Source of the DNA: an uncultured Alistipes sp.
Lineage (GTDB): Bacteria; Bacteroidota; Bacteroidia; Bacteroidales; Rikenellaceae
DNA: 64,000 nt
Reading direction: 5' to 3'
Assembly (NCBI GenBank): GCA_900769405.1
Contig: CAAGGL010000026.1
Span: forward strand, 1-64,000
Below the pieces are notes generated by a model that saw only the letters and a program-made list of their open reading frames with translations, made no database searches and had not been told where the DNA came from. The translations under genes were made by a program, and so were the position numbers. Positions within the stretch are counted from its first letter, which is position 1. Every line of letters starts with the position of its first letter. This document shows positions 44,133 through 53,357 of the stretch, piece by piece.

Positions 44133-44673
44133 TATCTTCGGTTGTTTCGTTCGACTGCGACTCCTCGGCAAACGGATCAGCCTCACGACGTGTGAAGGCT
44201 GCGATCACAAGACCATAGAGCACACCGCTGAACACCATGCTGAAAATGCTCGTAAAGACGATGAAGATCGGATTGAACTGCATCGTGTTCATCATACCGT
44301 TCATCTGCTTAATCTGCGCCTTCGAGTAGATGCCCATCTGCTTGATCATATCCATCGACTGACCCAGCAGCGCCTTATACTCCTCCTCAACGAACGTATT
44401 GACAGCCACCGCTTTGAGCGCGCCATACAACACGCCCGCAAAGACCATCGACATCGCGATGAAACCCAGCACCTGACCATACGAGCAACCCTCCGAGCCG
44501 CACGACAGCGAGTACTGACGCGCATAGTACCAAATCAGCACCAGCGGCACGATGAATCCGACCAGACCCAGACCCGTGAACGGGCAGCAGATCTGCATCA
44601 TATCAAACACAACCGACACAGCTCCAATCACTGCGCCAGCGATCGACGCACGAAGCAAATAAGTATTATTCAT
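44125..44673 (-). CDS. DUF4199 membrane protein
   Basis: A 183-residue membrane protein with four helices, beginning MNNTYLLRASIAGAVIGAVS; the frame opens at 44706 but the first 11 residues are lysine-rich and unlike the family. A central soluble stretch (EEEYKALLGQSMDMIKQMG) lies between helices 2/3 and 4. DUF4199 has no known function and is common in Bacteroidota, often beside a GT2 gene as here, where the two overlap by 8 bases. Confidence 0.78.
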   Translation of the reverse strand: MNNTYLLRASIAGAVIGAVSVVFDMMQICCPFTGLGLVGFIVPLVLIWYYARQYSLSCGSEGCSYGQVLGFIAMSMVFAGVLYGALKAVAVNTFVEEEYKALLGQSMDMIKQMGIYSKAQIKQMNGMMNTMQFNPIFIVFTSIFSMVFSGVLYGLVIAAFTRREADPFAEESQSNETTEDNE

Positions 44674-44708
44674 ATCTGTTTGCAATTTTTTCTGTAATTT
44701 CTTCACTC

Positions 44709-45317
44709 TTAACGCAATTCGCCACGACCCTCGCGCAGAATCTCCTGCTCGTCCGAGGTCAGATCGACCAGCGTCGTGGGGACATTATCGCCAATACCGC
44801 CATCGACAACCAAATCAACCAGGTTCTCGTAGCGCTCCTCGATCAGCTCGGGATTGGTCGTATATTCGTCGCCATCATCGTTCGGGCGGCGCTTAACCGA
44901 CGAGGTGATCATCGGGCAGCCCAGACGCTCGACAATCGCACGCGCAATGGGGTTAGCCGGAATACGCACACCGACGCTCTTGCGCTTCTCCAACGCGCGG
45001 TCGGGCATCTTCGACGAGGTGTTCAGGATAAACGTAAAGGGACCGGGCAGGTTGCGCTTCATCAACTTGAAGGTCAGATTATCCACGCGACAATACTCCG
45101 ACACGCTGCTGATGCTGTCGAAAATCACCGAGAGCGAGTCCTCACTCTTGGCTTTGATCGTGCGCAGACGCTCGATGGCTTTGGGTGATTGGAGCGAGCA
45201 ACCGAAGGCATAGATCGAATCGGTCGGATAGATGATCACACCGCCACGGCGGAGCACATCGACCACCTTATCCAACTCCTTTTCGCTCGGATTAACCGGA
45301 TAGATCTTGACAAGCAT
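44709..45317 (-). CDS. Threonylcarbamoyl-AMP synthase (Sua5/YrdC family)
   Basis: Makes threonylcarbamoyl-AMP from Thr, bicarbonate and ATP for t6A37 modification of tRNA. The YrdC domain covers the whole protein: VLRRGGVIIYPTDSIYAFGC (KRSTN-like pocket entry), the SVIFDSISSVSEYCRV and NLPGPFTFIL motifs, KSVGVRIPANPIA and TSSVKRRPNDDGDEYTTNPE. At 202 aa there is no Sua5 C-terminal domain. First gene of the operon, with a good promoter. Confidence 0.9.
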   Translation of the reverse strand: MLVKIYPVNPSEKELDKVVDVLRRGGVIIYPTDSIYAFGCSLQSPKAIERLRTIKAKSEDSLSVIFDSISSVSEYCRVDNLTFKLMKRNLPGPFTFILNTSSKMPDRALEKRKSVGVRIPANPIARAIVERLGCPMITSSVKRRPNDDGDEYTTNPELIEERYENLVDLVVDGGIGDNVPTTLVDLTSDEQEILREGRGELR

Positions 45318-45349
45318 AGTAGTTTTGTGTTGTTTGGTTTACAATTTGT

Positions 45350-45381
45350 CAAAGATAACGCTTTTCGCTCGAATGTCCAAA
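45350..45381 (-). promoter_or_regulatory. Promoter of the Sua5 operon
   Basis: On the minus strand TTTG (45378-45381) stands 20 bases before TATCTTTG (45350-45357). The start codon is 33 bases further. Confidence 0.7.
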
Positions 45382-45412
45382 CACTTGGGTCGCTTTTTCA
45401 CTTCGTGAAGAT

Positions 45413-46666
45413 TTAGTCGCGGCGGAATTTCAATCGCGACAGCACGGGATAGTGATCCGAAACACCCATTCGCGGCGACGAATACGACACAACCTCCAAT
45501 CGAGGATCGACCATAATGAAATCGATTCGCAACAGGTTGAAAAAGCCGCGATAGGTATTGGTCTTGCCACGCGCCGCCTCGACAAACGTATCGTCAAGAT
45601 TGCGACCGATCTTGCGGTAGGCGTACGACATTGCGCCATCGTTGAAGTCGCCACAAACGATTACGCGATAGGGCGACGCCGCCACGAAACGCGATATGGT
45701 ATCGGCCTGATCGGCACGTATTTGCGAATTGAGTTGGAAGCGGTCGGCAATCGAACGCAGTTTACCCTCGCGCTCACCCGAACCATCCTCGATAAAGTCG
45801 CCACTCACCAGATACTCCTGATCGTCGTAGGTGATCATCGTCGTGCGGAGGTGGTTGTTGATCACGCGCACCGTATCGTCGCCAATCATCAGGTCGGCCC
45901 ACTGAGCAATGCAGGCGGTCGAATCGAGCTCCGTAGCATTATCAATCACACCCGAGCGCACGATCTTATAGCGCGTATAAATCGCATTACCCACGCCGTG
46001 ACCCTGCTTGGGGTGGGTCGTAAGTCGCAACGACACCAGACCGCGATAATTGCGGCTCGTAAGCATCGTATCGAACATCTCGCGCGGGCAGGCGGGCGTG
46101 CTCTGGAACTCCTGCAAGCAGATAATATCGGGCGACAGCGAGTCAATCACCGCCGCACCCGTTGCAACTGCGTGCTGAGGGTTCTGATCGATACCGTAGT
46201 AGGGTTTGAAATTGCCTATGTTATAGGTCATTACCAAGAATGTACCTCGCTCGGCACGACGGCGTTCCTCTTCCCATTTGCGCAACTCTTTTTCGCTCAA
46301 TTTTGAGGGATCGACCTGCGCCGCGTGATCCTGAACGGGCGTAATGCGATAGTAGCGCGACACCTTGCCAACGCCGAGCAATGCCACCAAAATCAGTGGC
46401 AGAGCATACTTCCATCGCCAGCGAATCACCCAATAGAGTATCAGCAGCACCATTGCCGCATAGCTGAACGGAGCACCCAGACCGAGCAGCGACAGAATCC
46501 ACATTCGGTGCGGGCTGACAATCGGCGCCAGATACGACAACAGCACCACGATCATAACCACGATCGAGATGATAACCATCACGAAATCGAACAATCGACC
46601 CGCCAGTGAGCGGCGCGACGAGCGACGCTGCGAATCGTTAGGTGAGGCGTAATAGAATTCCGACAT
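45413..46666 (-). CDS. Membrane-anchored endonuclease/exonuclease/phosphatase-like protein
   Basis: A 417-residue protein (start at 46666; the frame opens at 46738 but MSEFYYASPNDSQ is the better start and leaves the rhomboid gene free). Three N-terminal helices (about 28-50, 55-75 and 82-100) are followed by an EEP domain: MTYNIGNFKPYYGID, CLQEFQST, INNHLRTT and VCGDFNDGAM, with GVSDHYPVLSRL and the final His. Similar membrane-tethered EEP proteins are common in Bacteroidota; the substrate is unknown. It lies 17 bases after the rhomboid gene, so is likely in the mutL operon. It is not the exported EEP at 31679. Confidence 0.85.
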   Translation of the reverse strand: MSEFYYASPNDSQRRSSRRSLAGRLFDFVMVIISIVVMIVVLLSYLAPIVSPHRMWILSLLGLGAPFSYAAMVLLILYWVIRWRWKYALPLILVALLGVGKVSRYYRITPVQDHAAQVDPSKLSEKELRKWEEERRRAERGTFLVMTYNIGNFKPYYGIDQNPQHAVATGAAVIDSLSPDIICLQEFQSTPACPREMFDTMLTSRNYRGLVSLRLTTHPKQGHGVGNAIYTRYKIVRSGVIDNATELDSTACIAQWADLMIGDDTVRVINNHLRTTMITYDDQEYLVSGDFIEDGSGEREGKLRSIADRFQLNSQIRADQADTISRFVAASPYRVIVCGDFNDGAMSYAYRKIGRNLDDTFVEAARGKTNTYRGFFNLLRIDFIMVDPRLEVVSYSSPRMGVSDHYPVLSRLKFRRD

Positions 46667-46683
46667 ATAGCGTACGCAGCTTT

Positions 46684-47382
46684 TTAGTAATAGATTTGGT
46701 GAGTTTTCTTCCAATAACGCAGCAGCAACCAGCCCCACAGCATACCTCCCAGATGGGCAAAGTGAGCGATACTATCCTTGACACCCACAACGCCTGCCGA
46801 GAACTCGATAACCAGAAAGACCACCACGAACCACTTGGCTTTCATCGGGATCGGCGGGAACATCAGCATCACCATTGCATTGGGATGGAGCACGCCGAAC
46901 GACATCACCACACCCATCACCGCGCCCGATGCACCGAGCATCGAGTGGTTGGTGAAGATACGGTTGGCCAACTGCCCAGCAGTAAGTCCGTATGATGCAG
47001 CCTCGGTGGCAATCTGCGACTTGATGTTGAGCCACTCCAAAGCCGTAACACCCGTATGGAGCAGTGCCGCACCCACGCCACACACGAAGAAGTAGGTCAA
47101 GAATTTCTTGGGGCCCAGATCAATCTCCAACGTGCGACCGAACATCCACAGCGAGAACATATTGAAGAACATATGCTGGAAATCAGCGTGCAGGAACATA
47201 TACGTAAAGAACTGATAGACGTGAAACTTCTCGCTACCAATCCAATACAACATTCCGTAATCGCGGATCGTTTCGCCAATGGGCAATATCGCACAAGCCA
47301 ACCACACGACGAAGTTGGCGATGATCAGATTCAAGGTTATGGGCGGCGTGGCAAACGGGCCACGTCCAAGTTGATTATTCAT
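46684..47382 (-). CDS. Rhomboid-family intramembrane serine protease
   Basis: Six-helix membrane protease that cuts other transmembrane segments. The catalytic Ser is in MLGASGAVMGVVMSF (GxSG), the His partner in HFAHLGGMLWGWLL; the conserved HADFQHMFFNMFSLWMFG gives the oxyanion-type His and Asn. An extra loop holds a 20-residue stretch after helix 4 (NIKSQIATEAASYGLTAGQL). At 232 aa it is the short bacterial form. It lies 36 bases downstream of mutL on the same strand. Confidence 0.9.
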   Translation of the reverse strand: MNNQLGRGPFATPPITLNLIIANFVVWLACAILPIGETIRDYGMLYWIGSEKFHVYQFFTYMFLHADFQHMFFNMFSLWMFGRTLEIDLGPKKFLTYFFVCGVGAALLHTGVTALEWLNIKSQIATEAASYGLTAGQLANRIFTNHSMLGASGAVMGVVMSFGVLHPNAMVMLMFPPIPMKAKWFVVVFLVIEFSAGVVGVKDSIAHFAHLGGMLWGWLLLRYWKKTHQIYY

Positions 47383-47418
47383 CGTTCAAATCTCATTTAC
47401 TCTGTTTCTTCGGTCGCA

Positions 47419-49368
47419 CTACCCCAGACGCGAGCGAATTTCGCCCATCGAGATCTCGACCATTATCGCCTTGCCCGACGGAGCAAAGCTCACATTCTCA
47501 CACTTGGCCAATCGAGCCAGCAGAGCCTCCGCCTGCTCCACGCCGATCACGCCGCGCATTGCCGCAGCACGACGCTGGGCTACCATCGCCGCCAAACGCT
47601 GACGACGCACCGCAACGGGCGAATCACCCTCGGCAATCGAGTGGATCACATCGTAGATCAATCTGTCGATCTCGACACCCTCCATATCGGCAGGTGTGCC
47701 ACTCATCTCGACCGTGCAGTCATCGACCACACGCAGATCGAAACCAATGGCCGACAGATCATCCAAGCACTCCTTCAACAGCAGTACCTCGTCATTCGAA
47801 AGCACCAGACGCTCAGGGAATAACAACTGCTGGCTCACCGACGAGCCGCCACCGAGCATTGCCTCATACTCCTCGAAGTTGACACGCTCGCGGGCACGGC
47901 GCAGATCGACCACGACCAAACGACCGCGATAGCGCGCTGCCGCCAACATCTCTGGCAGTGTGATAATATCTTCAAACTGAACCTCGCCGCCAACTTCGAT
48001 CTGCTGTTGCACGGCGTCGTTGCTCTCGACAAATTCAAATTCCTCGTCGGTTGATTGGGGTTGCGCAGGCATCAGATCGCGGAAGCTCTCGCCGCTCTCG
48101 ACAATCGCAAACTCCTCACTCTCAGTACCAACAAGCGTATCCGACGGCCACAGATCGTATGCCTCACGATGCGGCTTGGGGCGGTACTCGCCCGCAAAAT
48201 CCGACAGATCGGCCTGCGATCGACGACCCGCCGTAGCCGACGAGGTATAACCCTCGCGGAACGGATTGTAACCCTCGACGCTTGCCGCCTTGGGCTCGCT
48301 ATATACTCGACCCGACGACTGACCTGCAACGGGGATATCAATCGCACCTTCATCGTCAAAATCCATCATCGGCACCGCACCCGTCTTGGCCAGCGTTTCG
48401 CGCACTGCGGCATTGATTATCTGCCAGATAGCCTCGCCGTCCGAGAACTTAACCTCGGTCTTTTGCGGGTGAACATTCACATCGATACGATCGGGATCGA
48501 TCGTCAAATAGAGGAAAATATCGGGTTGAGTCTGTGCGGGGATCAACTTCTCGTAAGCCTTCATCACCGCCTTATAGAAATAGGGCGACTTGAAATAGCG
48601 ACCATTCACAAACAGGAACTGCTTGTACGAACTCTTCTTCGCCGCCGCAGGACGACCGACAAAACCCTCGATCTTCACAAGCGACGTCTCGGCCGACACC
48701 TCCAACAGATTGTTCTTGATACTCTTGCCCACCACATCGACAATTCGACCGCGAAGATTTGCACGATCGAGGTCGTAGATCGGGGCTTTATTATTAAACA
48801 ACTTGAAGGCTATTTGAGGATTACACAGCGCCACACGCTCAAATTCGTCACGAATCTGGCGCGCCAACGTGGTGCTCTTCTCCATAAATCGGCGACGTGC
48901 CGGAACATTATAGAACAGATTGCGAACAAAGAACTGCGAGCCGACCGAGCAACCACAAGGCTGCTGCTTATCGAACTCACCGCCATTGATAAAGACCTGA
49001 GTACCAAACTCTTCGTCCGCCTGGCGCGTTTTCAGTTCGACCTGCGCCACCGCTGCAATCGACGCCAAAGCCTCGCCGCGGAAACCGAACGTGTGCAGTT
49101 TATAGATATCGTCAACCGATGCGATTTTGCTCGTGGCGTGGCGGTCGAATGCCATACGCGCGTCCGTCGGCGACATACCGCAACCGTCGTCCACGATCTG
49201 GATCAGATCGCGGCCGCCATCGACAAAGTTCACCGTCACGGTGCTCGCTCCTGCATCGATCGCATTCTCCATCATCTCCTTGACAACCGACGAAGGTCGA
49301 TTCACGACCTCGCCCGCTGCAATCTGATTAGCAACGACTTCGGGTAGCAGTTTAATTCGATCGGTCAT
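47419..49368 (-). CDS. mutL: DNA mismatch repair protein MutL
   Basis: GHKL ATPase that links MutS recognition to strand removal. The N-terminal 330 residues are strongly conserved: MENAIDAGASTVTV (catalytic Glu, Asn), DDGCGMS, ATSKIASVDDIYKLHTFGFRGEALASI and NVHPQKTEVKF. The C-terminal dimerisation domain lacks the MutL endonuclease signatures. In place of DQHA(X)2E(X)4E it has DLRRARERVNFE (D488, E494, E499; Gln, His and Ala lost), and the CPHGRP-like end reads FAPSGKA (628-634). So this MutL probably cannot nick DNA by the usual site. Confidence 0.95.
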   Translation of the reverse strand: MTDRIKLLPEVVANQIAAGEVVNRPSSVVKEMMENAIDAGASTVTVNFVDGGRDLIQIVDDGCGMSPTDARMAFDRHATSKIASVDDIYKLHTFGFRGEALASIAAVAQVELKTRQADEEFGTQVFINGGEFDKQQPCGCSVGSQFFVRNLFYNVPARRRFMEKSTTLARQIRDEFERVALCNPQIAFKLFNNKAPIYDLDRANLRGRIVDVVGKSIKNNLLEVSAETSLVKIEGFVGRPAAAKKSSYKQFLFVNGRYFKSPYFYKAVMKAYEKLIPAQTQPDIFLYLTIDPDRIDVNVHPQKTEVKFSDGEAIWQIINAAVRETLAKTGAVPMMDFDDEGAIDIPVAGQSSGRVYSEPKAASVEGYNPFREGYTSSATAGRRSQADLSDFAGEYRPKPHREAYDLWPSDTLVGTESEEFAIVESGESFRDLMPAQPQSTDEEFEFVESNDAVQQQIEVGGEVQFEDIITLPEMLAAARYRGRLVVVDLRRARERVNFEEYEAMLGGGSSVSQQLLFPERLVLSNDEVLLLKECLDDLSAIGFDLRVVDDCTVEMSGTPADMEGVEIDRLIYDVIHSIAEGDSPVAVRRQRLAAMVAQRRAAAMRGVIGVEQAEALLARLAKCENVSFAPSGKAIMVEISMGEIRSRLG

Positions 49369-49383
49369 AACTCTTATGCGCTC

Positions 49384-49794
49384 TTATTCGCCTTGGTAAT
49401 CGTTAGGCACCACGCGGATCGGGCGGTAGGGATCGAACTCCTCCTCGGCGGGTGCGCTCTGCACTGCCGTATTCTGCTTTGCCATATCGAACATCTCGGC
49501 TACGCGCGGCACAACCACAAAGATCATAATCGCCACCACGACAATTACAACCAACATACGGATCATACCTCGCGTCTTGCGAGCCGAATCCTCCTGACGG
49601 CGCTGCTCATTGCGAGCCTCGCGGCGGCGGCGAATGAACTCGCCCGCCACATATACATTTTCGCCCTTCTCCTCGGATACCTGCTCGCCCTTCTCGGCAC
49701 GACGCTCACGGAACGCCTCCAAATCGGGGTCGTAGTAGCGAGGTGTGTAGTTGAACTTATTGGCGTGTTTCTTAAATGGTGAAAATCCTAACAT
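49384..49794 (-). CDS. Conserved membrane-tethered protein of unknown function upstream of mutL
   Basis: A 136-residue protein starting MLGFSPFKKHANKFNYTPRYYDPD. The N-terminal 80 residues are highly charged and probably cytoplasmic (RRRREARNEQRRQEDSARKT); one transmembrane helix follows (about 88-107, MLVVIVVVAIMIFVVVPRV); the short C-terminal tail would be periplasmic. I know no function. It lies 16 bases upstream of mutL and shares its promoter (49814-49821). It looks Bacteroidales-specific. Confidence 0.65.
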   Translation of the reverse strand: MLGFSPFKKHANKFNYTPRYYDPDLEAFRERRAEKGEQVSEEKGENVYVAGEFIRRRREARNEQRRQEDSARKTRGMIRMLVVIVVVAIMIFVVVPRVAEMFDMAKQNTAVQSAPAEEEFDPYRPIRVVPNDYQGE

Positions 49795-49813
49795 ATCGTT
49801 TTTAACTTTTTGC

Positions 49814-49821
49814 CAAATATA
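49814..49821 (-). promoter_or_regulatory. Promoter element of the mutL operon
   Basis: TATATTTG on the minus strand matches TAnnTTTG. The transcript would start only about 12 bases before the first start codon at 49794. No clear -33 element. Confidence 0.45.
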
Positions 49822-49869
49822 CAATTTTTTGCGCTGATGAGCACTATCCGCCCACCAACTTTTGCTCCA

Positions 49870-51027
49870 CTACTGGAAGAAATTCTTCATTCGCTCGAAG
49901 ATATTCTGATTCTTCACCGGCTCAGCCTCCTGGAACGAGGGCTGCTCGGCCAGCTTCTCAACCAGCGCGCGCTCCTCCTTCGAGAGTTTCGAGGGGATTG
50001 TCAGATCGACAACAATCAGAATATCGCCACGACCGTAGCCATTTACATCGGGCAGACCCTTACCGCGCAGGCGCAACACCTTACCGGCGTGAGTACCTGC
50101 GTCGATCTTGATCTTCACGCGCGAATCGATGGTCGGCACCTCAACATTACCACCCAGCATAGCCGTCGTAACGGGGATATTCAGGTTGTGAATCAGATCG
50201 TTGCCGTCGCGTACGAAATCCTCCGAGGGAATCTCCTCGATGAGCACCTGCAAGTCGCCATTCACGCCACCGTGGCGCGCAGCATTACCCTTGCCCGACA
50301 CATTGAGGCGCATACCTGCACCCACACCTGCCGGAATACGGATCTCGACAACCTCCTCGCCGCGTACCGTACCCTCGCCATTACACTTGGTGCAAGGATC
50401 CGAAATGACCTTACCCTCGCCACCGCAGGTCGGGCAGACACCCTGAGTCTGCATACGACCGAAGAAGGTATTCTCGACACGGGTTACATAGCCCGCACCA
50501 TTACAGGTCGAGCAGGTCTGGTAGTCGTTCGCGGTCTTAGCGCCCGAGCCACCACACGCATCACAAGCGATTGTCTTATTGATTTTGATCTTCTTGGTTG
50601 TGCCCGTTGCGATCTCGGCCAGCGTCAGCTTGACCTTCACGCGCAGGTCGCTACCGCGATTGACCGTCTGACCGCGGCCACCGCCGAAGCCACCGAAGCC
50701 ACCTCCAAAGTGACCGCCGAAGATATCGCCAAACTGCGAGAAGATATCCTCCATCGAGAAGCCGCCGCCAAAACCGCCAAAGCCGCCACCCGCAGCCGAT
50801 CCGTTCATACCTGCGTGACCAAACTGGTCGTAGCGCGCACGCTTATCGGGATTCGACAGCACGTCGTAAGCCTCGGCAGCCTCCTTGAATTTCTCTTCGG
50901 CCTCCTTGTCGCCCGGGTTCTTGTCGGGGTGATACTTGATAGCCGCCTTGCGATAGGCCTTCTTGATCTCGTCGGCGTTAGCATTACGCTCGACACCCAA
51001 CACTTCGTAGTAATCTCGTTTTTCCAT
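49870..51027 (-). CDS. dnaJ: Chaperone protein DnaJ
   Basis: Hsp40 co-chaperone that delivers substrates to DnaK and stimulates its ATPase. Order: J-domain (1-70) with the essential HPD in KYHPDKNPGD, Gly/Phe-rich region (about 75-125), zinc domain with four CxxCxGxG repeats (CDACGGSG, CSTCNGAG, CPTCGGEG, CTKCNGEG), and two C-terminal substrate-binding beta domains. At 385 aa it is a full class A DnaJ. It lies 63 bases after grpE. Confidence 0.97.
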   Translation of the reverse strand: MEKRDYYEVLGVERNANADEIKKAYRKAAIKYHPDKNPGDKEAEEKFKEAAEAYDVLSNPDKRARYDQFGHAGMNGSAAGGGFGGFGGGFSMEDIFSQFGDIFGGHFGGGFGGFGGGRGQTVNRGSDLRVKVKLTLAEIATGTTKKIKINKTIACDACGGSGAKTANDYQTCSTCNGAGYVTRVENTFFGRMQTQGVCPTCGGEGKVISDPCTKCNGEGTVRGEEVVEIRIPAGVGAGMRLNVSGKGNAARHGGVNGDLQVLIEEIPSEDFVRDGNDLIHNLNIPVTTAMLGGNVEVPTIDSRVKIKIDAGTHAGKVLRLRGKGLPDVNGYGRGDILIVVDLTIPSKLSKEERALVEKLAEQPSFQEAEPVKNQNIFERMKNFFQ

Positions 51028-51090
51028 CTTATTTCATTGACCGTCCCCGCGAAAAAGCAGGTGCGGTCGTTCTGTTTTTTCGGTTAATGT

Positions 51091-51711
51091 TTACTCTGCA
51101 ACAACTACTTTCGCATAGCGAATAACCTTCTCGCCCAGCTTGTAGCCCTTCTGTACCACGTCGATAATCTCGCCCGAAGATTTACCCTCGATGGGAAATC
51201 GGGCAACGGCCTCGTGATGATCAACGTCGAACTCCTTACCGACTGCTTCGATCTCGTTCACGCCCTGCTGACGCATCACCTCGTTGAACTTCTGCGCAAT
51301 GAGTCGTACACCGCCACGCAGTGCCTCGACATCGTCGCTCTTCTCCATCGCCGCCAACGCGCGATCGACATCATCAACCACGGGCAACAGAGCCTTAATC
51401 ACATTCTCGCCACCCGATTCGACGAGCGACATCTTCTCTTTGAGCGTACGCTTGCGATAGTTGTCGAACTCGGCCTGCAAACGCAGATACTTATCGCGCC
51501 AATCAGCCGCCTCCGCCTCGGCCTTAGCCAATGCCTCTGCCGCCTCATCGACGGGCTCGGCGTCGGTCTGGTCTGCCATTTCGTCAACCGACGAGGTGTC
51601 ATCATCTGCCATATTGGCACACGACTGACCCTCGCAATTGGGTTCAACATCGCCTTCGGCAAAGCCCTCTTCGGGCTTAACTTCCTCGTTATAAACTTCT
51701 TGCTTGCTCAT
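51091..51711 (-). CDS. grpE: Nucleotide exchange factor GrpE
   Basis: Releases ADP from DnaK so that its substrate can be let go. The N-terminal 75 residues are acidic and low in complexity (EEVKPEEGFAEGDVEPN), then a coiled coil (about 75-110, WRDKYLRLQAEFDNYRKRT is diagnostic) and the C-terminal beta domain with DVDHHEAVARFP and IDVVQKGYKLGEKVIRYAKV. At 206 aa this is normal. Its operon contains dnaJ but not dnaK, which is 34 kb away. Confidence 0.95.
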   Translation of the reverse strand: MSKQEVYNEEVKPEEGFAEGDVEPNCEGQSCANMADDDTSSVDEMADQTDAEPVDEAAEALAKAEAEAADWRDKYLRLQAEFDNYRKRTLKEKMSLVESGGENVIKALLPVVDDVDRALAAMEKSDDVEALRGGVRLIAQKFNEVMRQQGVNEIEAVGKEFDVDHHEAVARFPIEGKSSGEIIDVVQKGYKLGEKVIRYAKVVVAE

Positions 51712-52044
51712 AATCTATTTCGTTTTTATTTTGTTTCATTTACTCATATCTTAGTAACACAAAATGCATACCACATCGCCTTTCGTGCTAAGAATCTGCA
51801 AAGTAACGAAATTTTCGCCAAACGACCGAATATTTCGACAGATAAAGCCCGTTTGCGCACTCATTTCCGCCTTATTTCCGCGCTCGCCACACACGCAAAA
51901 ACCGCAATATGCCACTCGGAAACGGGCCGATATTGGATTTTGTTATGGCGGGATCGATATTTTTTATAACGTTTTTGGTCCAAGTTCGAAAAAAAGTGCG
52001 TACCTTTATGCTCGGAAAAATATGATAAATTAAATACACAAACT
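51712..52044. promoter_or_regulatory. 333-base divergent spacer between grpE and nagA
   Basis: No gene is visible. It carries a nagA promoter (51974-52008). For grpE no clean TTTG/TAnnTTTG is seen (the nearest, TTACTTTG at about 51800, has one mismatch and no -33 element), and it lacks the TGNCA cluster found before dnaK, so the two chaperone loci may be regulated differently. Confidence 0.4.
51974..52008 (+). promoter_or_regulatory. Promoter of nagA
   Basis: TTTG (51974-51977) and TACCTTTA (52001-52008) separated by 23 bases, slightly wide, with one mismatch in the second element. The start codon is 37 bases on. Confidence 0.4.
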
Positions 52045-53208
52045 ATGCTTACAAGAATCATCAATGGTAATGTTCTGACCCCGTCGGGTTGGAAGAAAGA
52101 TTGCTCGGTGTTCATTCGCGACGGCAAGATCGTCGAGATCTCGGACACTAATCTCGAAGTTGTGGGCGCCGAGATCTTCGACGCACAAGGCTCGTATGTA
52201 GTTCCCGGTGGTATCGAAATCCACGCTCACGGTGGTGGCGGTAGCGACTTTATGGAGGGTACCGAGGAGGCTTTCCGCAACGCAGTAGCTGCTCATATGA
52301 AGTACGGTACGACCGCTTTCTACCCCACTCTCTCGTCGTCGACTATGCCTATGATCCGCGCTGCGGTGGCTACGACCGAGAAGCTGATGGCCGAGAAGGA
52401 TAGCCCCGTTATGGGTCTGCACCTCGAAGGTCACTACTTCAATATGGTGATGGCTGGTGGTCAGCTGCCCGAGAACATCAAGAATCCCGATCCCGCTGAG
52501 TATATTCCCCTGCTCGAAGAGACCAACTGCATCAAGCGTTGGGACGCTGCTCCCGAGTTGCCGGGTGCTATCGAGTTCGGTCGCCACATCACCTCGAAGG
52601 GTGTTCTGGCATCGATCGGCCACACCAAGGCTGAGTATGGCGACGTATTGGCTGCTTACAACGCAGGTTACTCGCACGCAACCCACTTCTACAACGCTAT
52701 GCCCGGTTTCCACAAGCGTGGCGAGTACAAGTACGAGGGTACCGTAGAGAGCATCTATCTGTTCGACGATATGACCGTAGAGTTGGTGGCTGACGGTATT
52801 CACGTTCCGCCCCCGATCCTGCGTATGGTTCACAAGATCAAGGGCGTGGAGAACACCGCTCTGATCACCGACGCGCTGGCTTGCGCTGCAAGCGACTCGC
52901 AGGTGGCATTCGACCCCCGCGTGATTATCGAGGACGGCGTCTGCAAGTTGGCTGATCGCTCGGCTCTGGCTGGTAGTATCGCTACGATGGACCGTCTGCT
53001 CCGCACGATGGTATTCAAGGCTGATATTCCTCTGGAAGATGCAGTACGTATGTCGTCGGAGACTCCCGCTCGCATTATGGGCATCCTCGACCGCAAGGGT
53101 ACGCTCGAAAAGGGCAAGGACGCCGATATCGTAATGTACAACAAGGCGTTGGAGGTTCAGTGCGTATGGTCGATGGGTAAGATCGTCGAGGGCACTAACA
53201 AGTTGTAA
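52045..53208 (+). CDS. nagA: N-acetylglucosamine-6-phosphate deacetylase
   Basis: Removes the acetyl group from GlcNAc-6-phosphate, committing amino sugar from host glycans or recycled wall to glycolysis or wall synthesis. Amidohydrolase fold with VVPGGIEIHAHGGGGSDFMEG (metal HxH), LHLEGHYFN, SIGHTKAEYGDVLAAYNAGYSHATHFYNAM and, in the last third, TALITDALACA with the catalytic Asp. At 387 aa the length fits. A nagB gene is not adjacent. It could also serve amino sugars from the peptidoglycan module at 59.8-64 kb. Confidence 0.93.
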   Translation: MLTRIINGNVLTPSGWKKDCSVFIRDGKIVEISDTNLEVVGAEIFDAQGSYVVPGGIEIHAHGGGGSDFMEGTEEAFRNAVAAHMKYGTTAFYPTLSSSTMPMIRAAVATTEKLMAEKDSPVMGLHLEGHYFNMVMAGGQLPENIKNPDPAEYIPLLEETNCIKRWDAAPELPGAIEFGRHITSKGVLASIGHTKAEYGDVLAAYNAGYSHATHFYNAMPGFHKRGEYKYEGTVESIYLFDDMTVELVADGIHVPPPILRMVHKIKGVENTALITDALACAASDSQVAFDPRVIIEDGVCKLADRSALAGSIATMDRLLRTMVFKADIPLEDAVRMSSETPARIMGILDRKGTLEKGKDADIVMYNKALEVQCVWSMGKIVEGTNKL

Positions 53209-53234
53209 AGCGACTCAACGTCAAACATAGACAA

Positions 53235-53283
53235 AAAGTGTCGAGAAGGTAAGGGCGCAAGTCCACCCGCTCGGCACTTTTTT
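53235..53283 (+). terminator. Terminator of nagA
   Basis: An 11-bp stem (53235-53245 with 53270-53280, one G-U pair), 24-base loop, then T residues to 53283. Confidence 0.7.
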
Positions 53284-53318
53284 ATTGATCGTTTTTCGTA
53301 ATTGAGCGAAAAATTTGC

Positions 53319-53326
53319 TAATTTTG
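53319..53326 (+). promoter_or_regulatory. Promoter element of the class C beta-lactamase-like gene
   Basis: TAATTTTG matches TAnnTTTG and lies 31 bases before the start codon. The -33 region is T-rich (TTTTTCG) without an exact TTTG. Confidence 0.5.
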
Positions 53327-53357
53327 AGGTAGAATATTAACCTAAAACCAAAAAGAT

